In this document: one piece after another, positions 33,994 to 42,110 of the stretch
Layout of the letters: the number at the start of each line of letters is the position of its first letter
Position numbering within the stretch: position 1 is the stretch's first letter
DNA from: Paracidovorax oryzae ATCC 19882
GTDB lineage: Bacteria > Pseudomonadota > Gammaproteobacteria > Burkholderiales > Burkholderiaceae_C
Length of the DNA: 64,000 nt
Assembly (NCBI RefSeq): GCF_000687165.1
Contig: NZ_JMKU01000018.1
Location: 86,016 to 150,015, forward strand
Direction: 5' to 3'
Program-made: the position numbers and the translations under genes
The notes under the pieces: generated by a model
Database searches by the model: none
The model's input: the letters and a program-made list of their open reading frames with translations, nothing else
What the model was told of the DNA's origin: nothing

Positions 33994-36471
33994 ATGCACA
34001 CCGACACCCTCGAACACGACGCCCTGGCCCGGGCTGCGGCGCCCACCCGCATCCAGGCTGCCTGCGCCCAGGCCTGCAGCGCGATCGCCCCCGCCTGGCC
34101 GCTGGACCGCGCCATCGCCGTCAACCCGCACTGGCAGCGCACGGGCCAGCCGCTGCGCCGCGTCGCCGCGCGCATGGCGCTGCTGGGCGGCATCCAGGTG
34201 TTCCCGCCGCGCGAGCGCCAGCGCGAGGCCTGGTACGGTGGCCGTATCTCTCCGGAGGATCTGGCCCTGGCGTTGCAGCAGCTGCCGGATGCTCTGGGTC
34301 TGAGCGCAGATGATTGCATCGCCGCGCTGGACCGCTCCGACGGGCTGCAACCCCTGCCGCTGCTGATCGACGTGCTGGACAACGACCCCGCCCGCGATGC
34401 GCGCCTGACCTGGCGCCAGGCCATTACGCACCAGGTCAGCCAGACCTGCGCCGCTTTCTTCGACCGGACCCAGGCCGACTGGCAGCCCGAGCGCGGGCCG
34501 GGCCTCTACGCCTTCTGGCGCGACACGCTGACGCATGACCACGGCATCGGCACGCTGATGGGGCTGCCCGGCCTGCACCGCGGCTTGCAGGCCTTGCCGG
34601 CGACGCGCGAGGACGCCGAGGCCTGGGCGATGCACCACCTGCAGCTGCCCGACGGCGCCTGGGCCGACTACCTGGAGGCCGTGCTGCTCACCGTCAACGG
34701 CTGGGCCTCGTGGTGCGCGTACCTGGCCTGGCAGGCGCCCGAGGGCGCGCCGGAGCGCGAGCACCTGCGCGACCTGCTGGCCATCCGCCTGGCATGGGGC
34801 GCCGTGCTGCTGGAGTGCAAGGACGATGCCGCCGCCCGCCAGGCCTTCGCCGCGCTCCAGGCCGAGTGGCGCCGCGCTCCCGAGCGGCTGCGGCAGGCCG
34901 GGCAGGCGCTGGTCGTCGATGAGGTGTGGCAGATCGCGCTGGAGCTGGGCTACCAGCGCGAACTGGCCGGGCGGCTGGCCCGGGCGCCCGGCTTCCGGCC
35001 TGCCGAGCCGGAGGCGCAGGCCGTGTTCTGCATCGACGTGCGCAGCGAGCCGCTGCGCCGCGCGCTGGAGGCCACCGCGCCGACGCTGCAGACGCTGGGC
35101 TTCGCGGGATTTTTCGGGGTGCCGGCGGCGTACACGCCGCTGGGCACCACGGCACGCCGGCCCCAGCTGCCGGGCCTGCTGCCGCCCGCGATGGAGGTGA
35201 CCGACCAGCTGCCCGACGCCCGGGCCGCCGTCACCGCACGCCACCGCCGCCTGGCCTGGGCGGCGCAGTGGGAGTCCACCACGCGCTGGCCCGGTGCGGC
35301 TTTTTCCTTTGTCGAGGCGCTGGGAGCCGGCTACCTCGGCAAGCTGGGCGGCTGGCTGTGGCCGCGCGAACATGTGCGCGACAGCGGCGACCAGGAGGGC
35401 CTGCCGGCGCGCTATCGCCCCGTCTGCCGGCCCATGCTGAGCGGCCTGCCGCTGCAGGAGCGCGCCGCGCTCGCCGCCCGCGTGCTCAAGGCCCTGGGCC
35501 TGGCCCGTGGCGCCGCGCCGCTGGTGATGCTGGTGGGCCATGGCAGCCAGTCAGCCAACAACGCCCAGGCCGCCGCGCTGGACTGCGGCGCCTGCTGCGG
35601 CCAGACCGGCGAAGTCAACGCGCGCGCCCTGGCGCTGCTGCTGAACGATGCCGAGGTGCGTGGCGCGCTGCCGGCGCTCGGCATCGCACTGCCCGAGTCC
35701 ACGTGCTTCGTCGCCGCGCTGCACAACACGACGACCGACGAGATCGAGGGCTTCGACCTCGACCTGCTGCCGCCCGAGGCGCGTGCGCGCTGGGAGCGCT
35801 GGCAGCCCGTGTTCACCACGGCAGGCGATCGCGTGCGCCGCGAGCGCGCCCCCTCGCTGGGCCTGGACCCGCATGCTGCTGCCGGCGACCTGCTGTCCGC
35901 GCTGCGCCGCCGCGCCAACGACGGCGCCCAGACCCGGCCCGAATGGGGCCTGGCCGGCAATGCGGCCTTCGTCATCGCGCCGCGCTCGCGCACCTGGGGG
36001 GCGGAGCTGGGCGGACGTGCCTTCCTGCACGACTACGACCCGGTCCAGGACGCCGACGGCAGCCTGCTGGAACTGCTGATGACGGCGCCCATGCTCGTCA
36101 CGCACTGGATCAACTGGCAGTACCACGCCTCCACCTGCGACCCGGAGCGCCTGGGCAGCGGCAACAAGCTGCTGCACAACGTGGTGGGCGGGCACATCGG
36201 CGTGTTCGAGGGCAACGGCGGTGACCTGCGCATCGGCCTGTCGCGCCAGTCGCTGCACGACGGCCAGCGCTGGGTGCACGAGCCGCTGCGGCTGACGGTG
36301 GTCATCGACGCGCCCGCAGAGGCCATCGATGCGGTCATCGCCCGGCATGCGGTGCTGCAGCAGTTGCTGGGCAACGGATGGCTGCACCTGTGGCGTTTCG
36401 CGGCGGCGGGGCTGGAGCGGCGCGAGGCAGGGGGCTGGTTCGCCGTGGGCACGGGGCCGTCCGGGGCGTGA
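33994..36471 (+). CDS. dabA: DabA, beta-carbonic-anhydrase-like subunit for inorganic carbon accumulation (DUF2309)
   Basis: This 825-residue peripheral protein is predicted to hydrate CO2 to bicarbonate one way, driven through DabB. The proposed zinc site is intact: Cys346 and Asp348 in VFCIDVRSE, His516 in LVGHGSQSANN and Cys531 in LDCGACCGQTG. The His-Cys spacing of 15 equals that of the characterised Halothiobacillus protein. Other DUF2309 segments present are AVNPHWQ near the start, RWPGAAFSFVEALGAGY and TAPMLVTHWINWQYHAS. No RuBisCO or carboxysome gene is in the window, so a role in supplying bicarbonate for anaplerosis is more likely than autotrophy. Confidence 0.95.
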   Translation: MHTDTLEHDALARAAAPTRIQAACAQACSAIAPAWPLDRAIAVNPHWQRTGQPLRRVAARMALLGGIQVFPPRERQREAWYGGRISPEDLALALQQLPDALGLSADDCIAALDRSDGLQPLPLLIDVLDNDPARDARLTWRQAITHQVSQTCAAFFDRTQADWQPERGPGLYAFWRDTLTHDHGIGTLMGLPGLHRGLQALPATREDAEAWAMHHLQLPDGAWADYLEAVLLTVNGWASWCAYLAWQAPEGAPEREHLRDLLAIRLAWGAVLLECKDDAAARQAFAALQAEWRRAPERLRQAGQALVVDEVWQIALELGYQRELAGRLARAPGFRPAEPEAQAVFCIDVRSEPLRRALEATAPTLQTLGFAGFFGVPAAYTPLGTTARRPQLPGLLPPAMEVTDQLPDARAAVTARHRRLAWAAQWESTTRWPGAAFSFVEALGAGYLGKLGGWLWPREHVRDSGDQEGLPARYRPVCRPMLSGLPLQERAALAARVLKALGLARGAAPLVMLVGHGSQSANNAQAAALDCGACCGQTGEVNARALALLLNDAEVRGALPALGIALPESTCFVAALHNTTTDEIEGFDLDLLPPEARARWERWQPVFTTAGDRVRRERAPSLGLDPHAAAGDLLSALRRRANDGAQTRPEWGLAGNAAFVIAPRSRTWGAELGGRAFLHDYDPVQDADGSLLELLMTAPMLVTHWINWQYHASTCDPERLGSGNKLLHNVVGGHIGVFEGNGGDLRIGLSRQSLHDGQRWVHEPLRLTVVIDAPAEAIDAVIARHAVLQQLLGNGWLHLWRFAAAGLERREAGGWFAVGTGPSGA

Positions 36472-36479
36472 GCCGGGTT

Positions 36480-36618
36480 GCGCCCAATGCAACCTGGGTT
36501 TTCAGCCTCGCGGCTTCGCCCGCTTCGCTGGTGTGGCGTGTTGGGCCTCGTCGATGATCAGCGCCACGGGCTGGCCCGCTGCCTGCTGGAGGCTGCGCAG
36601 CGCGTCCACGAGCGTCAC
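36480..36618 (-). pseudogene. frameshifted relic of an AAA-type ATP-binding protein
   Basis: In the minus frame from 36618 the translation gives LVDALRSLQQAAGQPVALII, then DEAQHA, a classic Walker B segment, followed by a stop at 36502-36504. After DEAQHA the homologous continuation TSEAGEAARLKTQVALG is found in another minus frame. One frame change therefore separates two pieces of the same domain, and both flanks are missing. The comparison to the ATP-binding family with IIDEAQHALTSEAGE is from memory. It lies in the 243-base gap between dabA and the DUF2721 gene, a sign of an old insertion or deletion there. Confidence 0.6.
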
Positions 36619-36714
36619 TCATCCGAGGATAAAGAAAGGATAAATTGCCGGGCGCTGCAGGAGGCGGCGGATGACACGCCATGGGACGGCTCCGGTGGAC
36701 AATGGCGCCCACCC

Positions 36715-37143
36715 ATGCTCACCATCCACGCCGACACCTCGCACGTGATCCAGCTCGCCGTGGGGCCTGCCTTCATGCTGGCCGCCATCGGCAGCACGCT
36801 GACCGTGCTCACCAACCGCCTGGCCCGCATCAATGACCGCACCATCAAGCGCCGGGACGACCAGGAGCATGCACCCACCGAGGCGAGCCCGGCCCTGCAG
36901 CAGGAGCTGCAGGCGCTGAATCGCCGCGCCAAGGTGGTGAATGCCGCCATCACGGTGGCTGCGGCCTGCGCGATCCTGGTGTGCTTCCTGATCGTGTCGC
37001 TCTTCGTGGGCAACGAACTGGGCATCGCTTTCGACCGGCCGGTGGCCGGCCTTTTCGTGCTGGCCATGCTGGGGCTGGTGGCCACCTACACGCTCATGCT
37101 GGTGGAGATCTACCTGGCGCAGCACAGCATCAACCCGACCTGA
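36715..37143 (+). CDS. DUF2721 family membrane protein
   Basis: This 142-residue protein has three membrane helices: VIQLAVGPAFMLAAIGSTLTVLTNRL, VNAAITVAAACAILVCFLIVSLFVG, and AGLFVLAMLGLVATYTLMLVEIYLA. A charged cytoplasmic loop (RINDRTIKRRDDQEH) follows the first. This is the DUF2721 pattern; function is unknown. The start at 36715 is chosen by family alignment; the frame open from 36478 covers the ATPase relic. Confidence 0.85.
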   Translation: MLTIHADTSHVIQLAVGPAFMLAAIGSTLTVLTNRLARINDRTIKRRDDQEHAPTEASPALQQELQALNRRAKVVNAAITVAAACAILVCFLIVSLFVGNELGIAFDRPVAGLFVLAMLGLVATYTLMLVEIYLAQHSINPT

Positions 37144-37174
37144 ATATGCAGGTCCCTTTTTCCCAGGAGCCCGG

Positions 37175-37255
37175 ATGTCCAGGCTGATGACTTTCCTTTC
37201 CGTGGTCGGCGTGCTGGCCGCGCTGTACTTCGCCTACCGGTACGGCGTCTTCTGA
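37175..37255 (+). CDS. 26-residue single-helix membrane mini-protein (candidate)
   Basis: An ATG seven bases after AGGAG (37165-37169) opens a 26-codon frame ending in TGA. The product begins MSRLMTFLSVVGVLAAL and ends YFAYRYGVF: a basic start, one hydrophobic helix of about 16 residues and an aromatic, positively charged end, typical of bacterial membrane mini-proteins. It lies 31 bases after the DUF2721 gene on the same strand, so it may be co-transcribed. It is too short for ordinary gene calling. Confidence 0.55.
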   Translation: MSRLMTFLSVVGVLAALYFAYRYGVF

Positions 37256-37270
37256 CCGGCGGGCGATGCG

Positions 37271-38146
37271 TCAGGCCGCGTGCGCGCGCAGCCAGGCCAC
37301 GATATCGGCGGTGACCTCGTCGCGGTTGGTTTCGTTCAGGATTTCATGGCGGCCGGCCGGGTAGAGCTTCACGGTCACGTCGGCGATGCCCGCGTCGCGG
37401 TAGCGCTGGCCCAGGATCTCCAGCCGCTCGCCGCCGCCAGCGAGCGGATCCGCGTCGCCGGACGCGATGAGGATGGGCAGGTCGCCGCGGATGCGCGCCA
37501 GCCGGGCGGGATCGGCGAGGCGTGGGGCGGGCGCCATCAAGGCCGGGAACACGTCGGGGGGGACGTCCCATCCGCACCAGGGGTTGGCGACATAGGCATC
37601 CACCTCGGCGGCGTCGCGCGACAGCCATTCGTAGCCTGTGCGGTGCGCGAAGCCCGCATTCAGCGCTGCGAGGCCAGCAGGAGCGCCCGGCGGCGGATTC
37701 GCCAGGTCGGCGGCGAACAGGTCCAGCGCGGTCGATCCGGACAGGACCACGCCGGACCACGTTGCCGAGTGGTCGAGGAGGGCTGCCTGCGCGGCGAAGG
37801 AGCCCATCGAGTGCGCGAAGAGAAAGAGTGGAAGCTGCCCGTGCCGGGCCCGCAGCAGGGCGCCGAACTGGGCCACGTCGGCGATCAGGCCGCCAAAACC
37901 GGCCTTGCCGAAATCGCCCATGCGCCCGCCGGCGGTGCGCCCGTGGCCGCGGTGGTCCACTGCGTGGACCAGGAACCCGGCCGCATTCAGCGCCCTGGCG
38001 AAACGGTCGTAGCGCTCGCCGTGTTCGGCGAGCCCGTGGGCGATCTGCACCACGCCCGTGGGTTCGCCGGACACGCCGGCCCAGGTGTACGTCGCGACGG
38101 GGGTGCCGTCCGCATCGGAAGGGAAGGATGAGATGGTCATGCTCAT
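37271..38146 (-). CDS. alpha/beta hydrolase, monoacylglycerol-lipase type
   Basis: This 291-residue hydrolase has the monoglyceride-lipase pattern. QIAHGLAEHGERYDRFARALNAAGFLVHAVDHRGHGRT holds the oxyanion HG. FLFAHSMGSFAAQ holds the nucleophile serine (GHSMG-like AHSMG). ASGDADPLAGGGER holds the acid, and YPAGRHEILNE holds the histidine. No signal peptide, so it is cytoplasmic; the natural ester is unknown. The start at 38146 gives the family N-terminus; MTISS two codons later is also possible. Confidence 0.9.
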   Translation of the reverse strand: MSMTISSFPSDADGTPVATYTWAGVSGEPTGVVQIAHGLAEHGERYDRFARALNAAGFLVHAVDHRGHGRTAGGRMGDFGKAGFGGLIADVAQFGALLRARHGQLPLFLFAHSMGSFAAQAALLDHSATWSGVVLSGSTALDLFAADLANPPPGAPAGLAALNAGFAHRTGYEWLSRDAAEVDAYVANPWCGWDVPPDVFPALMAPAPRLADPARLARIRGDLPILIASGDADPLAGGGERLEILGQRYRDAGIADVTVKLYPAGRHEILNETNRDEVTADIVAWLRAHAA

Positions 38147-38156
38147 CGTTTCATTC

Positions 38157-39770
38157 TCACATGGCGGTGGCCTGCCTTGCAGTCGCCAGCGCGATCTGCG
38201 GTCCTGATACGTATCCATGGACTGCGAGGCCTGCACCGGTGTCCAGCCGGAAGACGCCGGCCATGCCCGCCAGCGCCACCGCGTCGTCCTTCATGGCCGA
38301 TGCGGCAGCGGCGGCTTCCTCGACCAGGGCTGCATTCTTCTGCGTCACGCCGTCGATCGACTGGATGGAGGCGCTCACCTGGAGCATGCCCGTGGCCTGT
38401 TGCTCGGTGGATGCGCCGATGTCGGCGATGAGGCGCGCTACGGTCTCGACGCTGCCTACGACCTGGCCGATGGTGCCGCCGGCCTCCTGTACCAGTGCCG
38501 TGCCCAGTGCGACTTTGTCCACGGAGTCCGTGATGAGGGCCCTGATCTCACGCGAGGCGCTGGCCGAGCGCTGGGCGAGATTGCGCACCTCTGCCGCGAC
38601 GACGGCGAAGCCCCGGCCCTGTTCACCCGCGCGGGCCGCTTCGACGGCAGCGTTGAGTGCCAGGATGTTCGTCTGGAAGGCGATGCCGTCGATGACGCCG
38701 ATGATGCGGGCGATGCGCTGCGAGGCACCGTTGATCGCCTCCATGGTTTCGATGACGCGGGCCACGGCCTGCCCGCTGCGGGCCGCGATACCGCTCGCGG
38801 AAGCCGCCGCGCGGGTGGCCTCGCGGGCGCTGTCGGCATTGCGCTGGATGGTGGCTGAGATCTGTTCGGCGGCTGCGGCCGTCTCCTCCACCGAGGCCGC
38901 CTGCCGCTCCGTGCGGACCGACAGGTCCGAATTGCCGGAGGCGATTTCGGAGGACGCCTGGGAGATGCCGCGGGCGCTCGACTGGATGCCGGCGATCAAC
39001 CGGCGCAGGTTGGCGTTCATCTGGCCCAGCGAGGACACGAGTCGGCCGACCTCGTCCCGGGATGTCGGCTCGATCGTGCCGGTGAGGTCGCCCCTGGCCA
39101 CGCGCTCGGCCACGCCGACGGCCTGTGTCAGGGGCCGGACGATGGAGCGGGTGAGCAGTCCGGCCACGAGGGCCGCGAACACGATGGCGGCTGCTTCCAG
39201 CCCCAGCAGCAGCCGCATGCTGCGCCGCGTGGTGCTTTCGATGCCTGCCTGTATCGCGTCGATCTGCGCGCGCTGGACCGTCACCAGTTCCTGCATCAGC
39301 GCCTGGAAGGTCCGCGAAACGGGCAGGTATTCTTCCTGCAGCAGGCGCAGGGCTTCGTCGGCACGGCCCTGGACCTTCAGTGCGTTCACGCGGTCCCGCG
39401 ACTGCAGGTAGCGCGCGCGCTGGAGATCGATCTTCTCGAAGAGCGCACGTTCCTCCGGCGTTTCCAGCAGGGAGCGGATTTTTTCCTGCAGGTCTCCCGA
39501 GCGCCTGGGACCGTCGGTGGCGAGGAAGGCGGCCAGCGCGGGATCGCTGCTGCGCGCGATGGCCGTCGTGCGCATGATGCCGGAGTCGATGGCGCGGTAC
39601 CAGTCGCTGCAGAGGCGCTCCTTCATGAGGGGTTTCTGCATCATGGCGGCCGAGGCGTCGCTCAGGGTCTTGAGGTTCCACAGCGAGACACCGACGATGA
39701 GGCAGGACAGGGCGATGACGGTCGCGAAACCCAGCCGCAGGCGGCTGCCGATATTGAAGCGTGCAAACAT
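38157..39770 (-). CDS. methyl-accepting chemotaxis protein
   Basis: This 537-residue chemoreceptor has a membrane helix at about 10-32, a periplasmic four-helix-bundle sensor of about 155 residues, a second helix ([22 protein letters not shown]) and a HAMP segment. The signalling domain has the hairpin tip [37 protein letters not shown]. There is no CheR/CheB-tethering pentapeptide. It lies next to a Leu-type binding protein and a porin on the same strand, which may indicate taxis towards the compound those proteins take up. Confidence 0.93.
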   Translation of the reverse strand: MFARFNIGSRLRLGFATVIALSCLIVGVSLWNLKTLSDASAAMMQKPLMKERLCSDWYRAIDSGIMRTTAIARSSDPALAAFLATDGPRRSGDLQEKIRSLLETPEERALFEKIDLQRARYLQSRDRVNALKVQGRADEALRLLQEEYLPVSRTFQALMQELVTVQRAQIDAIQAGIESTTRRSMRLLLGLEAAAIVFAALVAGLLTRSIVRPLTQAVGVAERVARGDLTGTIEPTSRDEVGRLVSSLGQMNANLRRLIAGIQSSARGISQASSEIASGNSDLSVRTERQAASVEETAAAAEQISATIQRNADSAREATRAAASASGIAARSGQAVARVIETMEAINGASQRIARIIGVIDGIAFQTNILALNAAVEAARAGEQGRGFAVVAAEVRNLAQRSASASREIRALITDSVDKVALGTALVQEAGGTIGQVVGSVETVARLIADIGASTEQQATGMLQVSASIQSIDGVTQKNAALVEEAAAAASAMKDDAVALAGMAGVFRLDTGAGLAVHGYVSGPQIALATARQATAM

Positions 39771-39792
39771 GTGTCGATCCTCTGGCGCCGGT

Positions 39793-40941
39793 CTAGCGCC
39801 GCAGTTTTCCGTCCTGGCCCACAACGGCGATGTCCACGTAGCTGGAGCCGGAGTGGCTGGCGGGAGAGAACGTGATGGCGAAGCCCCCGAGGTCGGTTTC
39901 CCCGAGGTTTTCCAGCGCACGGCGCAGCCGTGCAGGCGTGGGATCCGGGCCGGCGCGGGCCAGGCCTTCCACGAGCACCCGGGCGGCGATGCAGCCTTCG
40001 ACCATGTCCGCGTTCAGCGGCGTCGGCCCCTCGCCGCGCTGGCGCAGTCCATCCTGCAGGTCGCGCACCAGGCGCGAGGTCCTGCGGGCCGGGTCCGGCA
40101 CGACCTGGGCGATACCCAGGCCATGGGACTGCGAGGCACCGATGCGCCGCACGACGGCCTCCGCGTCGGTCACGGACAGCGCGATGACGAAGGCCGGGCT
40201 TCCGGCCTGCCGCATGCGCCGGTAGAACTCCGCGGTGGCGTCGCTGGTGGCCACGGCGATGACCGCATCGGGAGCGGCCCGGGAGAGCACGGAGACCGCT
40301 TCCTGCACGTCGGTGGTGCCGTACGCATAGTCCGCCGAGCCGGCGAGGCGCAGCCCGTGGGCCTGGATTTCCTCCCGGGCCCGGGCCAAGCCTTCGGCTC
40401 CGAAGGCGCTGCGCTCATGGAAGACGGCGACGGACCGCCTGCCCACCGTGGCGAGATGGTCGCAGATGCGCTTCATTTCGCGGGCGTAGCTGGCGCGCGT
40501 GTTGAAGATCCACGGGTTGACGGACTGGTGGAGCGAAGCCGCCCCGGTACGCGCTCCCACCAGGGGGATGCCGGCCTTGCCGAGCACGTCCGCCCGGACC
40601 AGGGCTTCCAGCGGAGCCGTGCCGCTGATGCCCACCAGCGCCGTGGGTCGGTATTCCTCGATGGCTTCGCGGGTCCGGCGGACCGCGTCGGGGCCGTCGG
40701 GTCCCCGGTCTTTCAGGACGAGCCGCAGCCGCGCTCCGAGCACGCCGCCGCGGGCATTCACTTCGTCGAGGCAGATCCGCACTCCCGCCTGGATCTGGCT
40801 GGCCGTGGAGTGCGGATCCCTGAACTGGCCGACGCCCGCGACGACGATGTCGTTCGGCACTGCGCCGGCCGCGGAGGCCGGCATCGCCGGGGGCGCGGCC
40901 ATCGCCAGGATCGCTGCCGTGTGGATGAAAGGGTGTGCCAT
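39793..40941 (-). CDS. ABC transporter substrate-binding protein, branched-chain amino acid type
   Basis: This 382-residue protein has a signal peptide (cleavage near MPASAAG) and a type I periplasmic fold: [56 protein letters not shown], and [19 protein letters not shown]. This is the LivJ/aromatic-acid binding family. No cognate permease or ATPase lies beside it, so it either serves a transporter elsewhere or feeds the adjacent chemoreceptor as a ligand-binding partner. Confidence 0.88.
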   Translation of the reverse strand: MAHPFIHTAAILAMAAPPAMPASAAGAVPNDIVVAGVGQFRDPHSTASQIQAGVRICLDEVNARGGVLGARLRLVLKDRGPDGPDAVRRTREAIEEYRPTALVGISGTAPLEALVRADVLGKAGIPLVGARTGAASLHQSVNPWIFNTRASYAREMKRICDHLATVGRRSVAVFHERSAFGAEGLARAREEIQAHGLRLAGSADYAYGTTDVQEAVSVLSRAAPDAVIAVATSDATAEFYRRMRQAGSPAFVIALSVTDAEAVVRRIGASQSHGLGIAQVVPDPARRTSRLVRDLQDGLRQRGEGPTPLNADMVEGCIAARVLVEGLARAGPDPTPARLRRALENLGETDLGGFAITFSPASHSGSSYVDIAVVGQDGKLRR

Positions 40942-40965
40942 GCTGTCCTGCCCGACGCACCGGTG

Positions 40966-41997
40966 TCAGAAGTTGTGCTGGATGCCGATGCCCAGGGCAC
41001 GGACCACGTCGTTGGGGGCGCGGTTGTTCGGGTCGGTCCGGTCGAGGAAGGCATACAGGCTGGTGCGCTTGCTCAGGTTGTGCAGGTAGCCCACCTGGAG
41101 CCGGCGCAGCTGCGCATTGCGGTCCGTCTGCACGTCCTTGGTCATGTAGTTGCCGACGATCTTTCCGCTGCCCACGTCCCAGGAGGCGCCGACGTAGCGG
41201 ACATCGGTCTTGTTGCGGGACGTGGGGCCGCCCTGGGTGTTGTCCCGGTTGAACAGCACCCATGCGCGGACGGCGCCGAAATCGTAGGAAGCGACCGCCA
41301 TCCATTTGTCCTTGACGTCGTTCACGGCCGCTCCGCCGCGCTTGCGGTTCTGCCCGTAGCCCAGGCCCAGGCCCAGCGGGCCGCTGCCCTCGCCGTAGCT
41401 GAGCGATACGTCGGCCTGCCGGTAGTCGCTTTCGAAGCGCACGGGGCCGCTGGCGGTTTCCGCGAGGCCGTCGCCATTGAGGTAATAGCCTGCGCGGAAG
41501 ACGAAGTTGTTGACGACCGGACTGGCGTAGCCGATGGCGTTCGATTCGCGCGTGCGGGCGTTGAGGATCGATGTGCCGACGGCGGTGGCCCCTGCGTCGT
41601 GGATGACGAACTCGGTGTGCCGCGTAACCAGCGCGTAGAGCGGCGTCCGGGTGGGAGCCGCGGAGTCGAGGCGACCCAGCGCGACCGTGCCGAAGGAGCC
41701 GCCCAGGCCCACGTAGGAGTTGCGGAAGGCGGGGGAGGAGAGACCTCCCGTATCCGAGGAAACACCCAGTTCCAGGCCGAAGAGCGCCTTCAGCCCGTCG
41801 CCGAGGTCTTCCGAACCGCGGAAGCCCAGGCGCGACGCGTTGCTGGTCATCTGGGTCGTTGAGGTCGGGCCGGTCTTGACGCTGTCGATGCTGGTGTCGA
41901 TCCTGCCGTAGATCGTCACCGCCGATTGCGCTCCTGCCGTGAGTGGAAGCGCTGCGCAGGCGGCCAGGGCCGCCAGGTATGCCGAGGTTCGTTTCAT
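40966..41997 (-). CDS. trimeric general porin of betaproteobacterial type
   Basis: This 343-residue protein has a signal peptide ending LTAGAQS. It then shows SAVTIYGRIDTSIDSVKTG, the standard start of these 16-strand porins, and SRLGFRGSEDLGDGLKALFGLELG. The C-terminus ends GIGIQHNF with the terminal phenylalanine. It is an outer-membrane pore for small hydrophilic compounds. It lies 113 bases downstream of the CocE-type gene and 24 bases before the binding protein, so the porin and binding protein may be co-transcribed. Confidence 0.94.
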   Translation of the reverse strand: MKRTSAYLAALAACAALPLTAGAQSAVTIYGRIDTSIDSVKTGPTSTTQMTSNASRLGFRGSEDLGDGLKALFGLELGVSSDTGGLSSPAFRNSYVGLGGSFGTVALGRLDSAAPTRTPLYALVTRHTEFVIHDAGATAVGTSILNARTRESNAIGYASPVVNNFVFRAGYYLNGDGLAETASGPVRFESDYRQADVSLSYGEGSGPLGLGLGYGQNRKRGGAAVNDVKDKWMAVASYDFGAVRAWVLFNRDNTQGGPTSRNKTDVRYVGASWDVGSGKIVGNYMTKDVQTDRNAQLRRLQVGYLHNLSKRTSLYAFLDRTDPNNRAPNDVVRALGIGIQHNF

Positions 41998-42110
41998 GAG
42001 GTGTCGCTCCTGTGGGGGTGGAAAAACTGGGGTGGAAGACGGGCGCAGGCGGCCCCGCCACCCGCGCTGCGGGCGCGGGCGGACAAGTCGCAGAAAGGGG
42101 TGGGCGGTGC

